A stretch of 64,000 bases of DNA from Terebella lapidaria (Eukaryota; Annelida; Polychaeta; Terebellida; Terebellidae). The stretch is taken from contig OX424568.1 of the NCBI GenBank assembly GCA_949152475.1, positions 26,325,667-26,389,666 of the forward strand, read 5' to 3'. The translations under genes and the position numbers were made by a program. The notes beneath the pieces were generated by a model. The model was not told the DNA's origin, did no database searches, and saw only the letters and a program-made list of their open reading frames with translations. Positions 25,991 to 37,900 of the stretch are shown here, in pieces (position 1 is the stretch's first letter; each line of letters opens with the position of its first letter).

Positions 25991-26213
25991 CTTCAAGGGC
26001 TTGAGGTCTGTCCTGATCGGGGACGGGGAACGCAACATCAGCACAGCTGGAGGGCAGCTGCAGGTCGGCGACAGCAACGCTCAATTGACACTCAGCGACG
26101 CTCAATCAAAGTCTTCGAGTACTTGAGGTCTGTCTTGATCCGGAAAGGGGGACGCAACATCAGCACAGCTGGCGGGCAGCTGCAGGTCGGCGACAGCGAC
26201 GCTCAATTGACGA
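25991..26213 (-). repeat. Tandem repeat in the BEL/Pao leader
   Basis: Two copies about 120 bp apart sharing CGCAACATCAGCACAGCTGG and CAGCTGCAGGTCGGCGACAG. They are GC-rich compared with the surrounding leader. Repeated leader blocks are common in LTR elements; no function can be read from the sequence. Confidence 0.75.
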
Positions 26214-26618
26214 CAACCACTAATCGTCCGGATCACGGCACACAGGTAGATGAACACAGCCACAGGCGGGTATAGCACAAGCAGGTGGGTACCGTAGACA
26301 TCAATGATACCCTCACCTCTCTAGCAGAGCGCATGTACAGTTCTAGTCTCCAGGTCCAAGCATAGGAACTGCAATCTTCTGGGGGTAGGTGACAAATCTC
26401 CTTCGACCCAATCCAAACACAACAGGGTTTAGTAGTCATGCACATTTGACAGCTGTACAGTAGTCGAACTGCACTGTAATCTTCTGATACTGTTCTGCAC
26501 AATAGTATACGGCCGCTCACAGAATTCGGCCGCCTGGCGCCAAACCACACTGCGACACTTTCAATCCGAGTTCACTCGTTCGTCACGTCGACATCAGTGT
26601 CAACAAAAGAGTTTTTAC

Positions 26619-27020
26619 TGTTACTGCGACTTCCAGTTATTTATCTTCTAAGTGTGAGGATGTGCAGTTATCTACGGTAACACGAATGTCAACACGAGAC
26701 ACGGGAGTTTGCACGGGAGAACAAAAGCGTTTATTCACCTTGACAGCTCAGTTGTCACAGTTCCGGTTACATTGTAAATATTCCGTTCAGGTAAAGTAAA
26801 CATGTGTACATCAATCCACGATTTCATTTATTCTGTTACTCCGTAAAAACTCTTTGATCTCAACAAATCTGATAAACTGCTAGAAAATCCATCGCTCAAT
26901 AGCCACCGGAAGTTAAAATCTACAACAACACCATGGTAACGAAAAGCTGACTTGCGAGTCATTCGCCAGATGGCGCCAGCTGACGGACTACCTATAAAAA
27001 TTCCCGCCACTGCGACAACA
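26619..27020 (-). repeat. BEL/Pao 5' LTR (402 bp)
   Basis: Partner of 17943-18344, with about two differences. On the minus strand a TATA-like TTTTATAGG lies near the start of the LTR, and the LTR ends in CA next to the leader. Confidence 0.93.
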
Positions 27021-27025
27021 ATTAG

Positions 27026-28193
27026 ATTCATTAAAATTTATATTATTCTTCGAAAATTCTGTGATATCTTGATATAATTATATCTTCAGGGAGTATCTCA
27101 AAATCTTAGGATTTTATCTTGAATCTTCAACGTTTTTCGTGCCACTTCAGGCAACTAAAAACGACGTAATTTTTATAGCAGCTTTCGATCAGTATGAGCC
27201 TAGATAAGTGTAAAATGTTTGTACCATTTATACCAAAAATGAAACGCAATCAAATTATGTTTAGTTCGATCCGTGCAGTTCACGTTATGATTTTTGAGTA
27301 TCATGGATTATTGTAGCTACAATATTGTTCCTACAATACTCGAAGCAATCACCAGTACTTAGTATCTAGTCGAGGAAACTAACAAAACCCAGTATGCCCA
27401 TCACAAGTCATAATGCGACCAAGTATTAGCCGTGCACAATATGATCACGTGTATATTTGCTGAATGACCTATATTGTTAACAAATGCGTTAAGGAAACCA
27501 ATCAGATTCCATAACTAACAAGCATGTAAATATTCTTTACCCCACAGAATACATTTGTTCATGTGGGCCTGTCTCGGAGTGTTCTGCCGTGAGGTTGTTG
27601 ACTGTTAAATCGTTGATTCCTGTTGTATCGAACGAAACAACCAAATGCAAAGTGGCGAACGCTCCAGGCTGTCTGCTATAAGTCGTCTAATTCAAATCCC
27701 TCTTTGGTTTAGGAGACAGCGTGGAAAGGTCAAACTTACACCGTCCTAATCTCTTGTTCAAACATAATCCTGCAGGTCAGCTCCATCGAACGATCATTAA
27801 TTGAATGACTCCTTTATTGAATGGAATGAATGGTGTCGCATTCAGTGAGTTTTATTTGTCACATGTCGTACTTATCCAGATTAATGTAATAAGTAATATG
27901 TTTGTAAGAAACGATATGACTTGTGTGGTAAGTTCGGTAAGTTATGATTAATTGGTTGTGTCATACATACAAAACTGTCTAAAGATTTGCTATTTAATCA
28001 CAATTAGTAACAAACTAGTTTGTAGTATTTACAATTTGCAATCGTGGCATGCTGACATATATACGTCAATACATCATGTCATTATAGAGTAAAATTATGA
28101 TTACCATACCATTATTCTGATTCTACTATTAGGCTACTGACAACGCGTTTCTACATCCATCTTCATCATTCCCGACCCAGCACGGCGGTACAT
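27026..28193. other. Intergenic stretch, partly 3' flank of the third membrane-protein gene
   Basis: AT-rich sequence with no reading frame of note. The only feature I support is an AATAAA hexamer on the minus strand at 27851-27856. It lies about 340 bases downstream of the neighbouring stop codon and could end that transcript. Confidence 0.45.
27851..27856 (-). promoter_or_regulatory. Candidate polyadenylation signal of paralogue C
   Basis: AATAAA on the minus strand, the hexamer I noticed downstream of the stop codon at 28194. Its distance gives a 3' untranslated region of about 350 bases, unlike the very short one implied for paralogues A and B. Confidence 0.35.
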
Positions 28194-29402
28194 TCAAGGG
28201 TCGTTCTCGCCTGGATCACTCTCCTGGGCAGGTACGTCAATCGTGATGGTCTCGCTCTCCGGGTCCCTGAATGACGTTCTCCGCGTGTTCTGCTTGGTGC
28301 CGGAGTTGGGCGAGAGAGTTGACTCCTTCCTCGCCTCGGCTGGTGGTGGAGTCTCCGTGGGCAAGGGTGGCGTCATGCTCTGGATGAAGAAGACGGGCGA
28401 CGGCGGGACCGTGTCGCTGGCGACTGTCTCGCTCGGGACGCTGAGAGATGTTGTACTGGGGAGCACACCTGACGGGAACATGAAGCCTTGCATGGGGATC
28501 CATTCCTGCCCTTGGACGGCTCCTCCCGTAGGGTCGCTGATCGTACGAGCCACTGGAACGAAACACACGCTAGGGCGCGGGCGTGCACTGGACGGGTCAG
28601 AGCCACTGACGGATGGTGCAGTCTCCAGGGTGGCCCCTGCGGATGATACACTGGGTCGTGTCCTGTTGGCGGCGTTGAAAAAGCTAGGCAGTTGGAGGTA
28701 GGAACTCTTTCGTCTGGAGGGCCGGCGTGAGTTGGCAGCGCTCTCTGACTGATCAGATCTTGCTCCGAAGATGAGGGACTGAGTTTCAGCCAGTTCTGTT
28801 GAGCTGTGAGACCCGTCACTAATGACAACTGGTGTGAAAGCCTGAACTGAAGACGATGATAGCCCCTCAACATCGCTCAGGATTATGGTAGGATTTCTCG
28901 CTCCAAAGTGGTTCATTCTCGGCTTGGTATAGCAATGGGCATATAAGCAATGGATGACGAAGTAAACGACCATCACACTGAAGGCGCCTATGAGGAAAGG
29001 CGGCACCAGCCAGTATTTGCCGTCTCGTTCATAAGGGTCGTCATAACGGTCCCGACCTTGGTCATTCCCTCCCCCTGTGACGTCACCGCCGCCTCCTCTG
29101 ATCCTAGGCACGTGACTCTGTCTTTGCGTAACATTTGTCAGACGACTATTACTATTGAAGTTCTCATAAAACGACACGTCATCCTGGTAGCGCTTCTGAT
29201 CCGTGGGGCTGGGGTAGAAGAGGCATTTGTTTTCACCAACGACGGTGTTCCCGATTGTGATGCACCTCGGCGCTTCAGACGAATCACCGTCGTTTTCATC
29301 GGTCCCGTCCTCTCCAGTGCTTCCAGTTTCTCTTCCCGAGACATTTATCAGCTGCAGGTGCAGACTTAGCAGCAAATAAATTAAGGTGCTTCGCAGTTCC
29401 AT
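28194..29402 (-). CDS. Single-pass membrane protein, unknown family, paralogue C
   Basis: A 402-residue uninterrupted frame on the same strand as paralogues A and B. Residues 1-23 form a signal peptide with a leucine-rich core. The ectodomain (24-129) is acidic and Gly-rich, with cysteines at 47 and 60 and a sequon at N90. Residues 130-155 form the transmembrane helix in the block KYWLVPPFLIGAFSV, identical to A and B over its first 15 residues. The tail keeps the family blocks RRPSRRKSSYLQLPSFF, VCFVPVAR and EWIPMQGFMFP in the same order and ends in a different acidic sequence. Outside these blocks the match is weak, so the split from A/B is old. The coding DNA is GC-rich compared with A/B and its flanks. 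Function unknown; the conserved cytoplasmic blocks look like docking or phosphorylation sites (basic RRxSRRKSS), which is inference. Confidence 0.85.
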   Translation of the reverse strand: MELRSTLIYLLLSLHLQLINVSGRETGSTGEDGTDENDGDSSEAPRCITIGNTVVGENKCLFYPSPTDQKRYQDDVSFYENFNSNSRLTNVTQRQSHVPRIRGGGGDVTGGGNDQGRDRYDDPYERDGKYWLVPPFLIGAFSVMVVYFVIHCLYAHCYTKPRMNHFGARNPTIILSDVEGLSSSSVQAFTPVVISDGSHSSTELAETQSLIFGARSDQSESAANSRRPSRRKSSYLQLPSFFNAANRTRPSVSSAGATLETAPSVSGSDPSSARPRPSVCFVPVARTISDPTGGAVQGQEWIPMQGFMFPSGVLPSTTSLSVPSETVASDTVPPSPVFFIQSMTPPLPTETPPPAEARKESTLSPNSGTKQNTRRTSFRDPESETITIDVPAQESDPGENDP

Positions 29403-29706
29403 TATGTTGTGCGTACCGTTAATTACACTACGTTGAAGCTCCTAATGCCAAAGGATTTGTCCGTGTTCGGTTTTGTTGTTAACAGTAATTAACAACAAAC
29501 CATCTGTCAGTTGCGCAGCCTGATTGTCAGTCTTTGTCGTTATACACGAATTTATGCAAATCCATTAAGCGTTGTCCATTGCAGTCTGCTGCTCACACAC
29601 TGCAAAGCAAAGATTTGTGTGAATGAAACTGTGTTTATTTAGTTCAATTATGCATTGGACCTACTGATAACTGTATATAGCATATGTGTATTGTAGGAAG
29701 CCACAT

Positions 29707-29823
29707 AAAATGTTAATGACCACCTTAACGCCAAGATCCGAGCCAACAAGAGATGTTAATATAAGCTGATGCTTGTTCATCAATTGTTGTAAAATAAATA
29801 AAGTTTAAAAAAAAATGTTAATG
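29707..29823 (+). mobile_element. Short retroposed insertion with poly(A) tail and target duplication
   Basis: The run AAAATGTTAATG occurs at 29707-29718 and again at 29812-29823. Between them lie about 93 bases that end AATAAATAAAG, TTT and a run of As. Flanking direct repeats, a polyadenylation signal and an A-tail are the marks of a reverse-transcribed RNA inserted by LINE machinery. The insert is a 5'-truncated 3' end of some transcript or LINE. I do not recognise the source. Confidence 0.65.
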
Positions 29824-30499
29824 TTTTAGTGGTGTTTTTGCACGTATCCCAGACAGCGCTGAGCTATAAAAAAGAACATTTAGGTATTTATGGATATATT
29901 TGTTTTTACCTGCCTCACGTACAGTAATCCATTCCCAGTTGTTTAGAGAATTCCGTGACATTCGTGTGCCTCCTGTTCTCCACTTTACTGCCAGTGCATT
30001 CACGCGTCACATTGATGTATGGAGCCAGTGAGACGTAAGAAGGATCGTTACGTCTCCTGCATCTGAAAAGAAACGATGTTTTCTAGCTCAGTGAGAACAA
30101 TCTCCAAGTCTCACACTTCCCGCTGTGTTTCTGACCCTCTACAGTAGAGGTGCAGTCCACTTCAAGACAAGGCCCCTAAAGACGTATCCAATAGATCCCT
30201 TTACTGGCGTATATCCTCGCTCGGTCCGTTCGTCAATAGCGGGGAGACCGCACCGTGCCGTCATCAACGTGGCATCATCGCTCAAAAACGGAGATCTTTG
30301 GTTTACGAGCCATCATCTATTGATTTCTCATCCCGGGCCCGTGCCTATTGACTCAGTGGCGTATTGCTTATCACTCAATCGCAAGCGTCATTGCATGGAA
30401 GAGAGCCGCTGACGTTGTAACTGAACGTCCTTGCTTCGTCACCACCGGGTTATATATAGTTATGGATGGTATCCCACGCAGCCTTGTACCGGGGCCACC

Positions 30500-30790
30500 A
30501 CGTGTCCTTAGTGTCCGGCGGTCTCAGGCCATAGATACCGCGGGAAAATGTCCATAGTACGCCTCGGGGACAGCGCGGAAAGGGGTACAACAAGCGAAGA
30601 GCAGAGCTGCAAGTTTATCAAATCCCATCTCAATTTGTGCATCGCTGCTACATTTGCCGGTCTGATTCTGACAGAAGTCTAGCAGAAAATCCCCCGCCGC
30701 GGTACAATGTATTTAATTTGCAGCCGTCATAGACGTGTACACGTACATGTACATCAGCGGTGTGCCTCAGACTGTATCATGAAGAAATGA
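30500..30790 (+). repeat. Dispersed repeat family R3, copy 1
   Basis: About 280 bp shared with 32680-32955, including AAATCCCATCTCAATTTGTG, GAAGTCTAGCAGAAAATCCC and ACAATGTATTTAATTTGCAG. Both copies face the same way, 2.2 kb apart. Confidence 0.75.
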
Positions 30791-30810
30791 CAATGTGGTA
30801 TTTTTGACAT

Positions 30811-30843
30811 TAGAGCGTTGGGGGCGAAGCCCCCAACTCTCTA
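30811..30843. repeat. Strong hairpin
   Basis: Perfect 9-bp arms (GTTGGGGGC and GCCCCCAAC) enclose a GAA loop at 30817-30837. After one mismatch the pairing continues for five more base pairs on each side. In an AT-rich neighbourhood this GC-rich stem stands out. It may be part of a dispersed element. Confidence 0.6.
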
Positions 30844-32099
30844 CATGTCTATGTGCTGACTTTTTCATGGAGGTTTCATGCCAACCTATCGACGCCCGTT
30901 TTCGCATGTAAACCTTTGTACACCTACTTCAAATGAGTATTTTCTTCGTCCTTGACATAAAATCTCTCGATTTGATGGCAAGCTTTGAATATTCCACAGA
31001 TATATAATGCATAAATCGATGTGTTAGGTTTGAGAAAATTACGCAAAATGGTCAGCTCGTCTGGAAAACGTCAAAATGGCGGAGCCGATGAAAATTCACG
31101 TTCCCAGAATGCAAAGCAAATTTTACCGCAATGACGCGTACTTTGGAACGTACAATTTTCTGTGCAGCATTTTGTGCATGCATGTACATGTAACCTTGCG
31201 TGCGGCCTTCTTTGGCGTAATGAAGTAAACACAACGTTTCGTCTACGGTACCACGACTACATTCACCGTAATTGGACATATTTTATCACATGACAAGGTG
31301 TTCCATGCTCGGTTGCGAAACCTTTTTATTTTAAACTGGTCTTTTAATTTGCTCAGTATGCATGTGTTATCTACGTCATGATATCAGATGCAGATATTCC
31401 TCATACCGGTAGTTTCCAATATTTTAAGGATATTTTATTGAGGTTCAATATCATTTTATCAGGCGTATCTGTTTCATTGAGTTCAAAATAAATGTTTACT
31501 CATTAGGAATATGATTGCAGTAGGCCTATGTGTTTCATCATAATATACGGGAATGAATTGGAATCATGTGGGACATGATATGTTTCAATTTCCTTTTTTT
31601 TTAAAGGGGGGGGGGGGGTGTGTGTAAGATATATTCAGGTCTCGTGGTGCTGATGATGTGCTCGAGCTCTAATGTCGTCTCCCGCAGTTAGCTGCATTTT
31701 CTTGTTCTAAACAATCGAGCATCCGATACTACATGTAGTAACGAGAAAGACACTCTTTCGAGACGAATGAACTTCTTTCCTTTTCTGCTTTCCAATCTCT
31801 GCTGTCACTTGTAATAGAACATGCAATATATGTGACTCCAGAATCGACAAGTATTCGAAAAAGCCTTGAAGATCGAGACAAATTTGACATGACGGACTGA
31901 TCGTGACTCGACACATAAACAAACATAAATACAGCAGCCATCAAATGATAGTGATCTTTGGTGTACTGCAATAGAACGCGATGCAACAAATAGATTGTGA
32001 TTGATTAAAATTGATGGTTCCTTACTACTTTTAATTTCACATGAAATTCCATGTCATGAGGATGAAATACAAGTCATATGAACCTGTTGTTTCCGTGAA

Positions 32100-32400
32100 G
32101 TCCATGAGAGATCATCTCTGGATCTAGATTCTGCCCAGACGATACCAGTTTGTCGATTTCTACCCAACCTGGATGTCAAAGTTCACCTAGCTACCAACTG
32201 TATTGCAACGATTTATTGCATTTCACTGACAAAGTGTCCTTTTTTAAACTTCAGCTCTGCACCAACGTGTCCCATTCGTCTTCCCGAAAAACAGACTTGT
32301 TTCCAGTGAGCGCTTTCATCTTTCTATTAATAGACTAGGCAAACACCTTTATGGGTAATACAAGACCGGTCTCTACTGAGAATTTTCTTCTGGTAACCTT
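32100..32400 (+). repeat. Dispersed repeat family R4, copy 1
   Basis: Contains ACTGACAAAGTGTCCT, CAGACTTGTTTCCAGTGAGC and GTCTCTACTGAGAATTTT in that order. Other copies: 33350-33690, 36890-37100 and 40470-40760. Confidence 0.65.
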
Positions 32401-32679
32401 TGAGATGCCCTGTGCTGACATAAAAACTGTTGCTTGGATTTGTGCTCAAAGCGTCCAGAAATATATGATAACCATCAACATAACTGTTTGTTTGATGGTA
32501 ATTATCGGATGCCCACTGTAAAAGTCTCATGTTATATTGGACAACAATACAATGTGACTCAATTCAACAAATTATACAGCTCATCTAAAGCTACACTCAC
32601 CACGCAATTTCGAGCATGACTGGAGGTATTAGGTACAATTGAATTTTGAATGTCACACAACCTACCAAACGGGCTGGGA

Positions 32680-32955
32680 CATCGTCCTTAGTATTCGGCA
32701 CTGCCAGGCCATACCGCGGGAAATGTCCATAGCACGCCTTGGGGACAGCGCGGGCAGGGGTAGAGCAAGGAAAGAGCAGAGATGCAAGTTTATTAAATCC
32801 CATCTCAATTTGTGCATCGCTGTAGCACCACATTCGCCTGTGTGATTCTAACGGAAGTCTAGCAGAAAATCCCCCACCGTGGTACAATGTATTTAATTTG
32901 CAGCGGTGACAGACGTGTAGATCAGTGGTTTGCCTCCGACAGTATCATGATTAAT
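32680..32955 (+). repeat. Dispersed repeat family R3, copy 2
   Basis: Partner of 30500-30790 with several substitutions and small indels. It lies between R4 copies 1 and 2. Confidence 0.75.
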
Positions 32956-33349
32956 GGAAACGTGGTGACTTTTTTTAAGAAGCCAGGCAGCCAAGACCAG
33001 TGACAGGAATAGCAACACACTTTTGAGACAAATGTCTTTCATTCTCCCCATCTCTGCCTCCACACGTGTATGGTCTATGCCTCTGGAATTGGAGAGAAAT
33101 AAAATAGGAGATCTAGGCTTTTGACTGACACTAAAATAACCTACGACTTGCACACAAGAAAAAATCGAATACGACAACCATAAAATGATAAACTGTGGCG
33201 TGCTGTAATACAATCAGAAAAAAATAATATAATTCCGTGATTTCTGGTTGTACGCAACCTATGACTGCGAATATTTTATGCTTCATCACAAAAAAATGGA
33301 AGCCATTCAACCTTGATGTATCAGAATTAACACCGCAATATTATCTTTG

Positions 33350-33690
33350 GATCTAAAATCTACTCAGACGCTACCAGTTTCGGCACTTTCGCCTCAAATT
33401 TATCTCGTCGCCCTTTCGAAAGTTCACCATCCACTGATTGCAGTGAAACACAACCCACGGGAGTTGACTGACAAAGTGTCCTCATGAAAGATTCAGCTCT
33501 GCACCGCTCCTGTCCCACTTGTGTCCCCGAACATCAGGCTTGTTTGCAGTGAGCGCTTTTATCTTTCTATTTATAGACTTGGGAGGATACCTTCATACGT
33601 AATACAAGACCGATCTCTACTGAGAATTCCCATTTGGGAAAACTCTCACGACATATGTCCTGTGATATATTTTGCGCATAGCTGTATGTG
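33350..33690 (+). repeat. Dispersed repeat family R4, copy 2
   Basis: Longest R4 copy. It adds ACACAACCCACGGGAGTT upstream and CCCATTTGGGAAAACTCTC downstream of the shared core, both also found in copy 4. Confidence 0.65.
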
Positions 33691-34448
33691 CAAAATATCT
33701 ATGATAAGATCTCCACAACTCGCTGATATGTAAGAATTTTTTGATGTCCACTGAACAAGGCTAAATTTTCTGGATCCCAACTTTTTGTAACCACAGTTCA
33801 TATTAGCGCTCAAAAACTGACTGGAGGGAATCACTGGCTGTCCAATATACAAGATGCACATGTTGCGTGGATATCAATACACTCGAATTCATAATATATA
33901 AACGTCATCCTACTGATCGTTCACAAAATCCGGTATATGATTGGAACTATTAGGTAGAATTGAAGGTTATACAACATGTAACATATCACATAAATAAGCT
34001 CTGACCGTGCTTAAATGATCATTGGGCCTGAACCAGATCACATTATTACTATTTTTTATCAATATTTAAGGCACAATGACAATGATAATAGGATACAAGT
34101 AACAACGATCAGTTTCACGTCAACAAATGCATCTTCTGATTCATATCACTTGTCTTTTGTAAAAATTATCGCTTCGACCTGTCGATTTTCAAGTTTCCAT
34201 GTGCCAGAACAATCGAAGCGCATGAGCAATCAGAACGGTCATTTAATCACGCAAAACGAGTTTTGCGGGCTTAAATGAGATATTTATACACGACACGTCA
34301 TTGTTTATATCCCACAGTCCTGTCGTTTATACATTGATAATACTCAACAAATCATTGCAGTACTAATAAAAATATTGTGTTCATTGGGTACAATGTAACT
34401 GTACAATGAATGGAAAGCACATGAAAACATGTTTCGATTCATTTAGTA

Positions 34449-34986
34449 TGAAAGTGTCATCCTCAAGATTTTGTGATGGTTACTGTGCAGTGAGACCTCC
34501 TCAATCAGAAAAATCTCGCTATCTGACACCATTCCGCTGGGAACCGAGAGAATGTGCCTCACCCCCTTGATAAAGACATTCGTTATTGAAACGGACAACA
34601 ATTTGGCTGAACCAATCTGCCAAACCACTGCCTATGTACAAAGTTATGCCGAAGAACCCCCGACACCTTCCATCTGGGGAGTTCGAGGGGTTTGCACAAT
34701 GAGTTGGGACCAGGAAAGCCAACAGCCAAACTGTAACAACCCAATCACTCTCCCTCATAGACACAGCAATATGACATTAGACATTTCTTTCCATGCACAA
34801 AACCTTTGCTCTGGTAGTGACACGATGTTTTTAGCAGGTCAGGAAGCAAATTTGTCAATGACCATGTATCAATCCGGCCGGAACGAAAAACATGACCCAT
34901 GTGTCTTAGGTCCGGCCAGGGATGACCTAAGGAATGCAGTCCACGTAGACAGATTTACCGGGAAGATAGTCAGATATACGCATTGA
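34449..34986 (+). other. Unrecognised open frames, possible gene fragment
   Basis: An ATG at 34449 opens a frame of about 38 codons that stops just after a CCCCC run near 34560. A second frame, 34552-34986 (144 codons), overlaps it and continues with a composition that looks protein-like: several cysteines, sequons and few rare runs. I recognise no family. It may be a host gene fragment with a frameshift at the C-run, one exon of a larger gene, or chance. Confidence 0.2.
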
Positions 34987-37900
34987 TTTATATCCATGCG
35001 AACATGTTTTCCCGGGAAAATAGGTTAAATGGTTTCACAATATATAGGATTATGTAGTTATCCTCGAAAACTAAACTTCCCAGGAATATTTGTACTATTC
35101 CACATGAAACCTAATTATCGTTCACACCCGCCATCACAGTGAGGGATAACTGTCATCGTCTGAGTCCTCGAGACAAATTTGCTCCAGCGAAACTCATTGG
35201 CCATGACCTGATTGGAATACGGGAATGGTGTTACTTGGGGACTCCTCATGCGACTATCAAAGCGGTGTAATTCAAGATCTTTACAACTCAGTCTTGGGAT
35301 TGGTCGCCCAGGAAAATTCCACTGCATATATTTGTTTTTTTTTACACGTTTATTCAGTGCAATACACTTCTGACGAACAACACAGTTAGATCTATGTTCA
35401 GGGAGTACGACAAAATAGGCAGAAGGCTCTCTGTTGATAGATGTGGGTTCAGACACACTGAAGTATAGGACTCGGAATCCTTTCGCTGGAAAATATTTCT
35501 GTTGAACCTATTATAAAATAGTACGGCTGATGCCATATAATAAATAAGTTTTGATGTCAAAGTTCCATAAATGAACAACAGCGCCGTATTTGCCAAGGAA
35601 TGAGTATGATTTTTAACATGATAAGTATGGATATAATTATACTATACAAATAACAAACAAGATCCAACTTATTTTCAGGTAAGATAACTGCTGAGCAGAG
35701 GGATTCTTTATCGTTATCGTTCTTTATTATTCTAATTCTTTATTCTTTATCGTTCCAGCAATAATTTTCATCCTGCGGAGTCGACACTGATCAATCCTCA
35801 TCTGTAAAGAAGGTGACCATCGAATCGATACAGAGTCAATGGTAAATATTTGTCCGGTTTGATGCTCCCAAGGTTGTCAAATACCAAAGAATCAATTTAT
35901 TTCTGTATGTTCCACATTGATCTCCGAGTAGTATCTTCCTGCAAATACGAATATATGACAATTATTTCTCTGACATTCTCAATGCTTTTGTGTTCTGCCA
36001 CTTTCACTTCAAAAAGAGCACTTTTAGTTACATTTCCTGCTCACTTATGTTGGGATGTACAATATCATGTTGACTAGAAGCAGTATATTTGTATATCTTC
36101 ATGACCTGTCACTGTCACCCGATACTGTGATAATAACCTATCACAAGTGATATGGCTCGATAGATATAGATTAAAAATATATAGTTATAAAATGTAATGT
36201 ATGGTGCTATCGATAAAGTTTGGTTAATAATGGAATATAGACCCGGTATGATTATACTGGGCATTTTGGTATATGCATTTTGAGCATGGAAATAAATCCA
36301 TAGTTGGGCCCGTACGGTGGAGCCAGTGAAGTGGAGCGGCAACGTCTCAGACGCCAACGGTCAGGCGACTACCGACTCAGAGGCTTGGCTCGACAGCACC
36401 GAGGCATCATCACGACGCGACCGGGCATCTTCTGCCCTGCATGCGTCACCCACTGTGATATCCACATTGGCATATCGAGAGGCATATATATGCACAAACT
36501 GTAAAGACGGGAATTTTATTTTCCTGTGAGTGTGATCAGATAGCTAAGCCAATTGGAATAAACTCCCAACCAAGTGTGGATATGGCATGGTAACTCTTGA
36601 CATGGACATCAATTTGTACAATTCATTCATTCATTTGTACATATTCATTCATTCATGGTTGGCTTCTGCCAATATCTTTATCACTGGAAAGACGGTGGCA
36701 TTTTGAACTCTCAGACAGTCCATACAAGTGAAGAGAATAGAACAAACTGAAAGAAAGGATTGTCGCCCAAACCTATTCTTTTGCATGTCACCTTTCTACA
36801 AATTGACCTAGCTATTTAGTGTAATTTCAAAATTCACAAGCATTCACCAACATAGTCCTCATGAAAGTAAGTATCAATCCATTACCACCGATACATTCAG
36901 ATTTTGATGAGAGACTCACATTTCCCCTCAATCATGCCCCACTTGTGTTCTCTTAAACCAGACTTGTTTCCGAGGATCGTTTCATCTTCTTTTTTTCAGA
37001 TTGGTGTGGACACCTCCGTGCATAACACAAGAGCGCCCTCTACTGGAACTTTCCATTTGGGACATTAACTTTCAGGACAGATATCCTGTGGTAAAATATA
37101 TTGTGGCATAAAATATGGTGGCCAGTAACATATAACATGACCCATAACTGTGCATCTGATGTGATTTATTAGCTTCCCACTACACAACCAACAAGACTTA
37201 CATGATTTGCTTTGTGAATTCTGATATAACATGACTTGAGTTCACAATACATGTCGTTCTACATCCTTGCGTCATACTTGTCACAAGATCTAGAGCATGA
37301 TATGAATAGTTGGATTATAATGAATAAAATATATTCCATATATGAAGAATTTAACAGTGTGTTTATCCGGTACTAGCCAGAACAAGATTGCACAAACAAT
37401 GTAAATTACACTGAAACATACTTTGGATGATATTTCACCATAATGTAATCCTCGAGATTTCAATGAGATTGTAGTACTGTCATCATGTAAATGCTGGTTA
37501 CCTGACCAGTGCATCATTATTCTTACAAAGCAACCATGCGTTCAGCAGCGAATCCCCCGCAATTCCCGTCTGCAGGGACTGCAGACGTTTTCACAAAGAC
37601 GCCGTTTTCGAGCCTGCAGCCAAAGTTCAATACACTTATTTGAAAGACAATACAACGGGATTACAAATTGGTTTTCCATGTCAACGACTATTGCAGTCCC
37701 ATCAATGCAATGGCCATATTTGAAGAGGGAGCAAGTTTTACAATAGACATTCATGAATCCGTGATGATAGTTGCAGGTGCGAAAAAAAACGTTGCAAATT
37801 TATGCGCTTTTTTGATTTATATTAAATCTGAACAAGCTACAGGATGGTAGGAATGGAAAGCGTGAAATGTGTTAAAGACATGCTTTTTTTACTTGCCGTG

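Larger units (their letters stand above)
17943..27020 (-). mobile_element. BEL/Pao LTR retrotransposon, nearly whole and young
   Basis: Full length about 9.08 kb. It is flanked by the 5-bp direct repeat ATTAG (17938-17942 and 27021-27025), the target-duplication size typical of BEL/Pao. Order on the minus strand: 5' LTR (26619-27020), a long leader of about 1.7 kb, the gag-pol region (18585-24925), a polypurine tract and the 3' LTR. The two LTRs differ at only about two of 402 positions, so insertion was recent. The element looks nearly whole, with about one break in its coding region. It separates the third membrane-protein gene from the first two without disrupting any of them. Confidence 0.95.
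29824..34448. other. Intergenic region with dispersed repeats and no recognised gene
   Basis: About 4.6 kb containing repeat families R3 and R4, a strong hairpin at 30811-30843 and a homopolymer tract near 31590-31625. All reading frames are short and none resembles a protein family. The stretch 30160-30600 is richer in G and C than the rest, but I see no gene in it. Confidence 0.45.

Noticed and set aside
36304-36530. A GC-rich block open in two plus-strand frames, possible exon
   Set aside because: No splice-site pair or protein family can be shown. Two overlapping open frames are expected in a short GC-rich patch.
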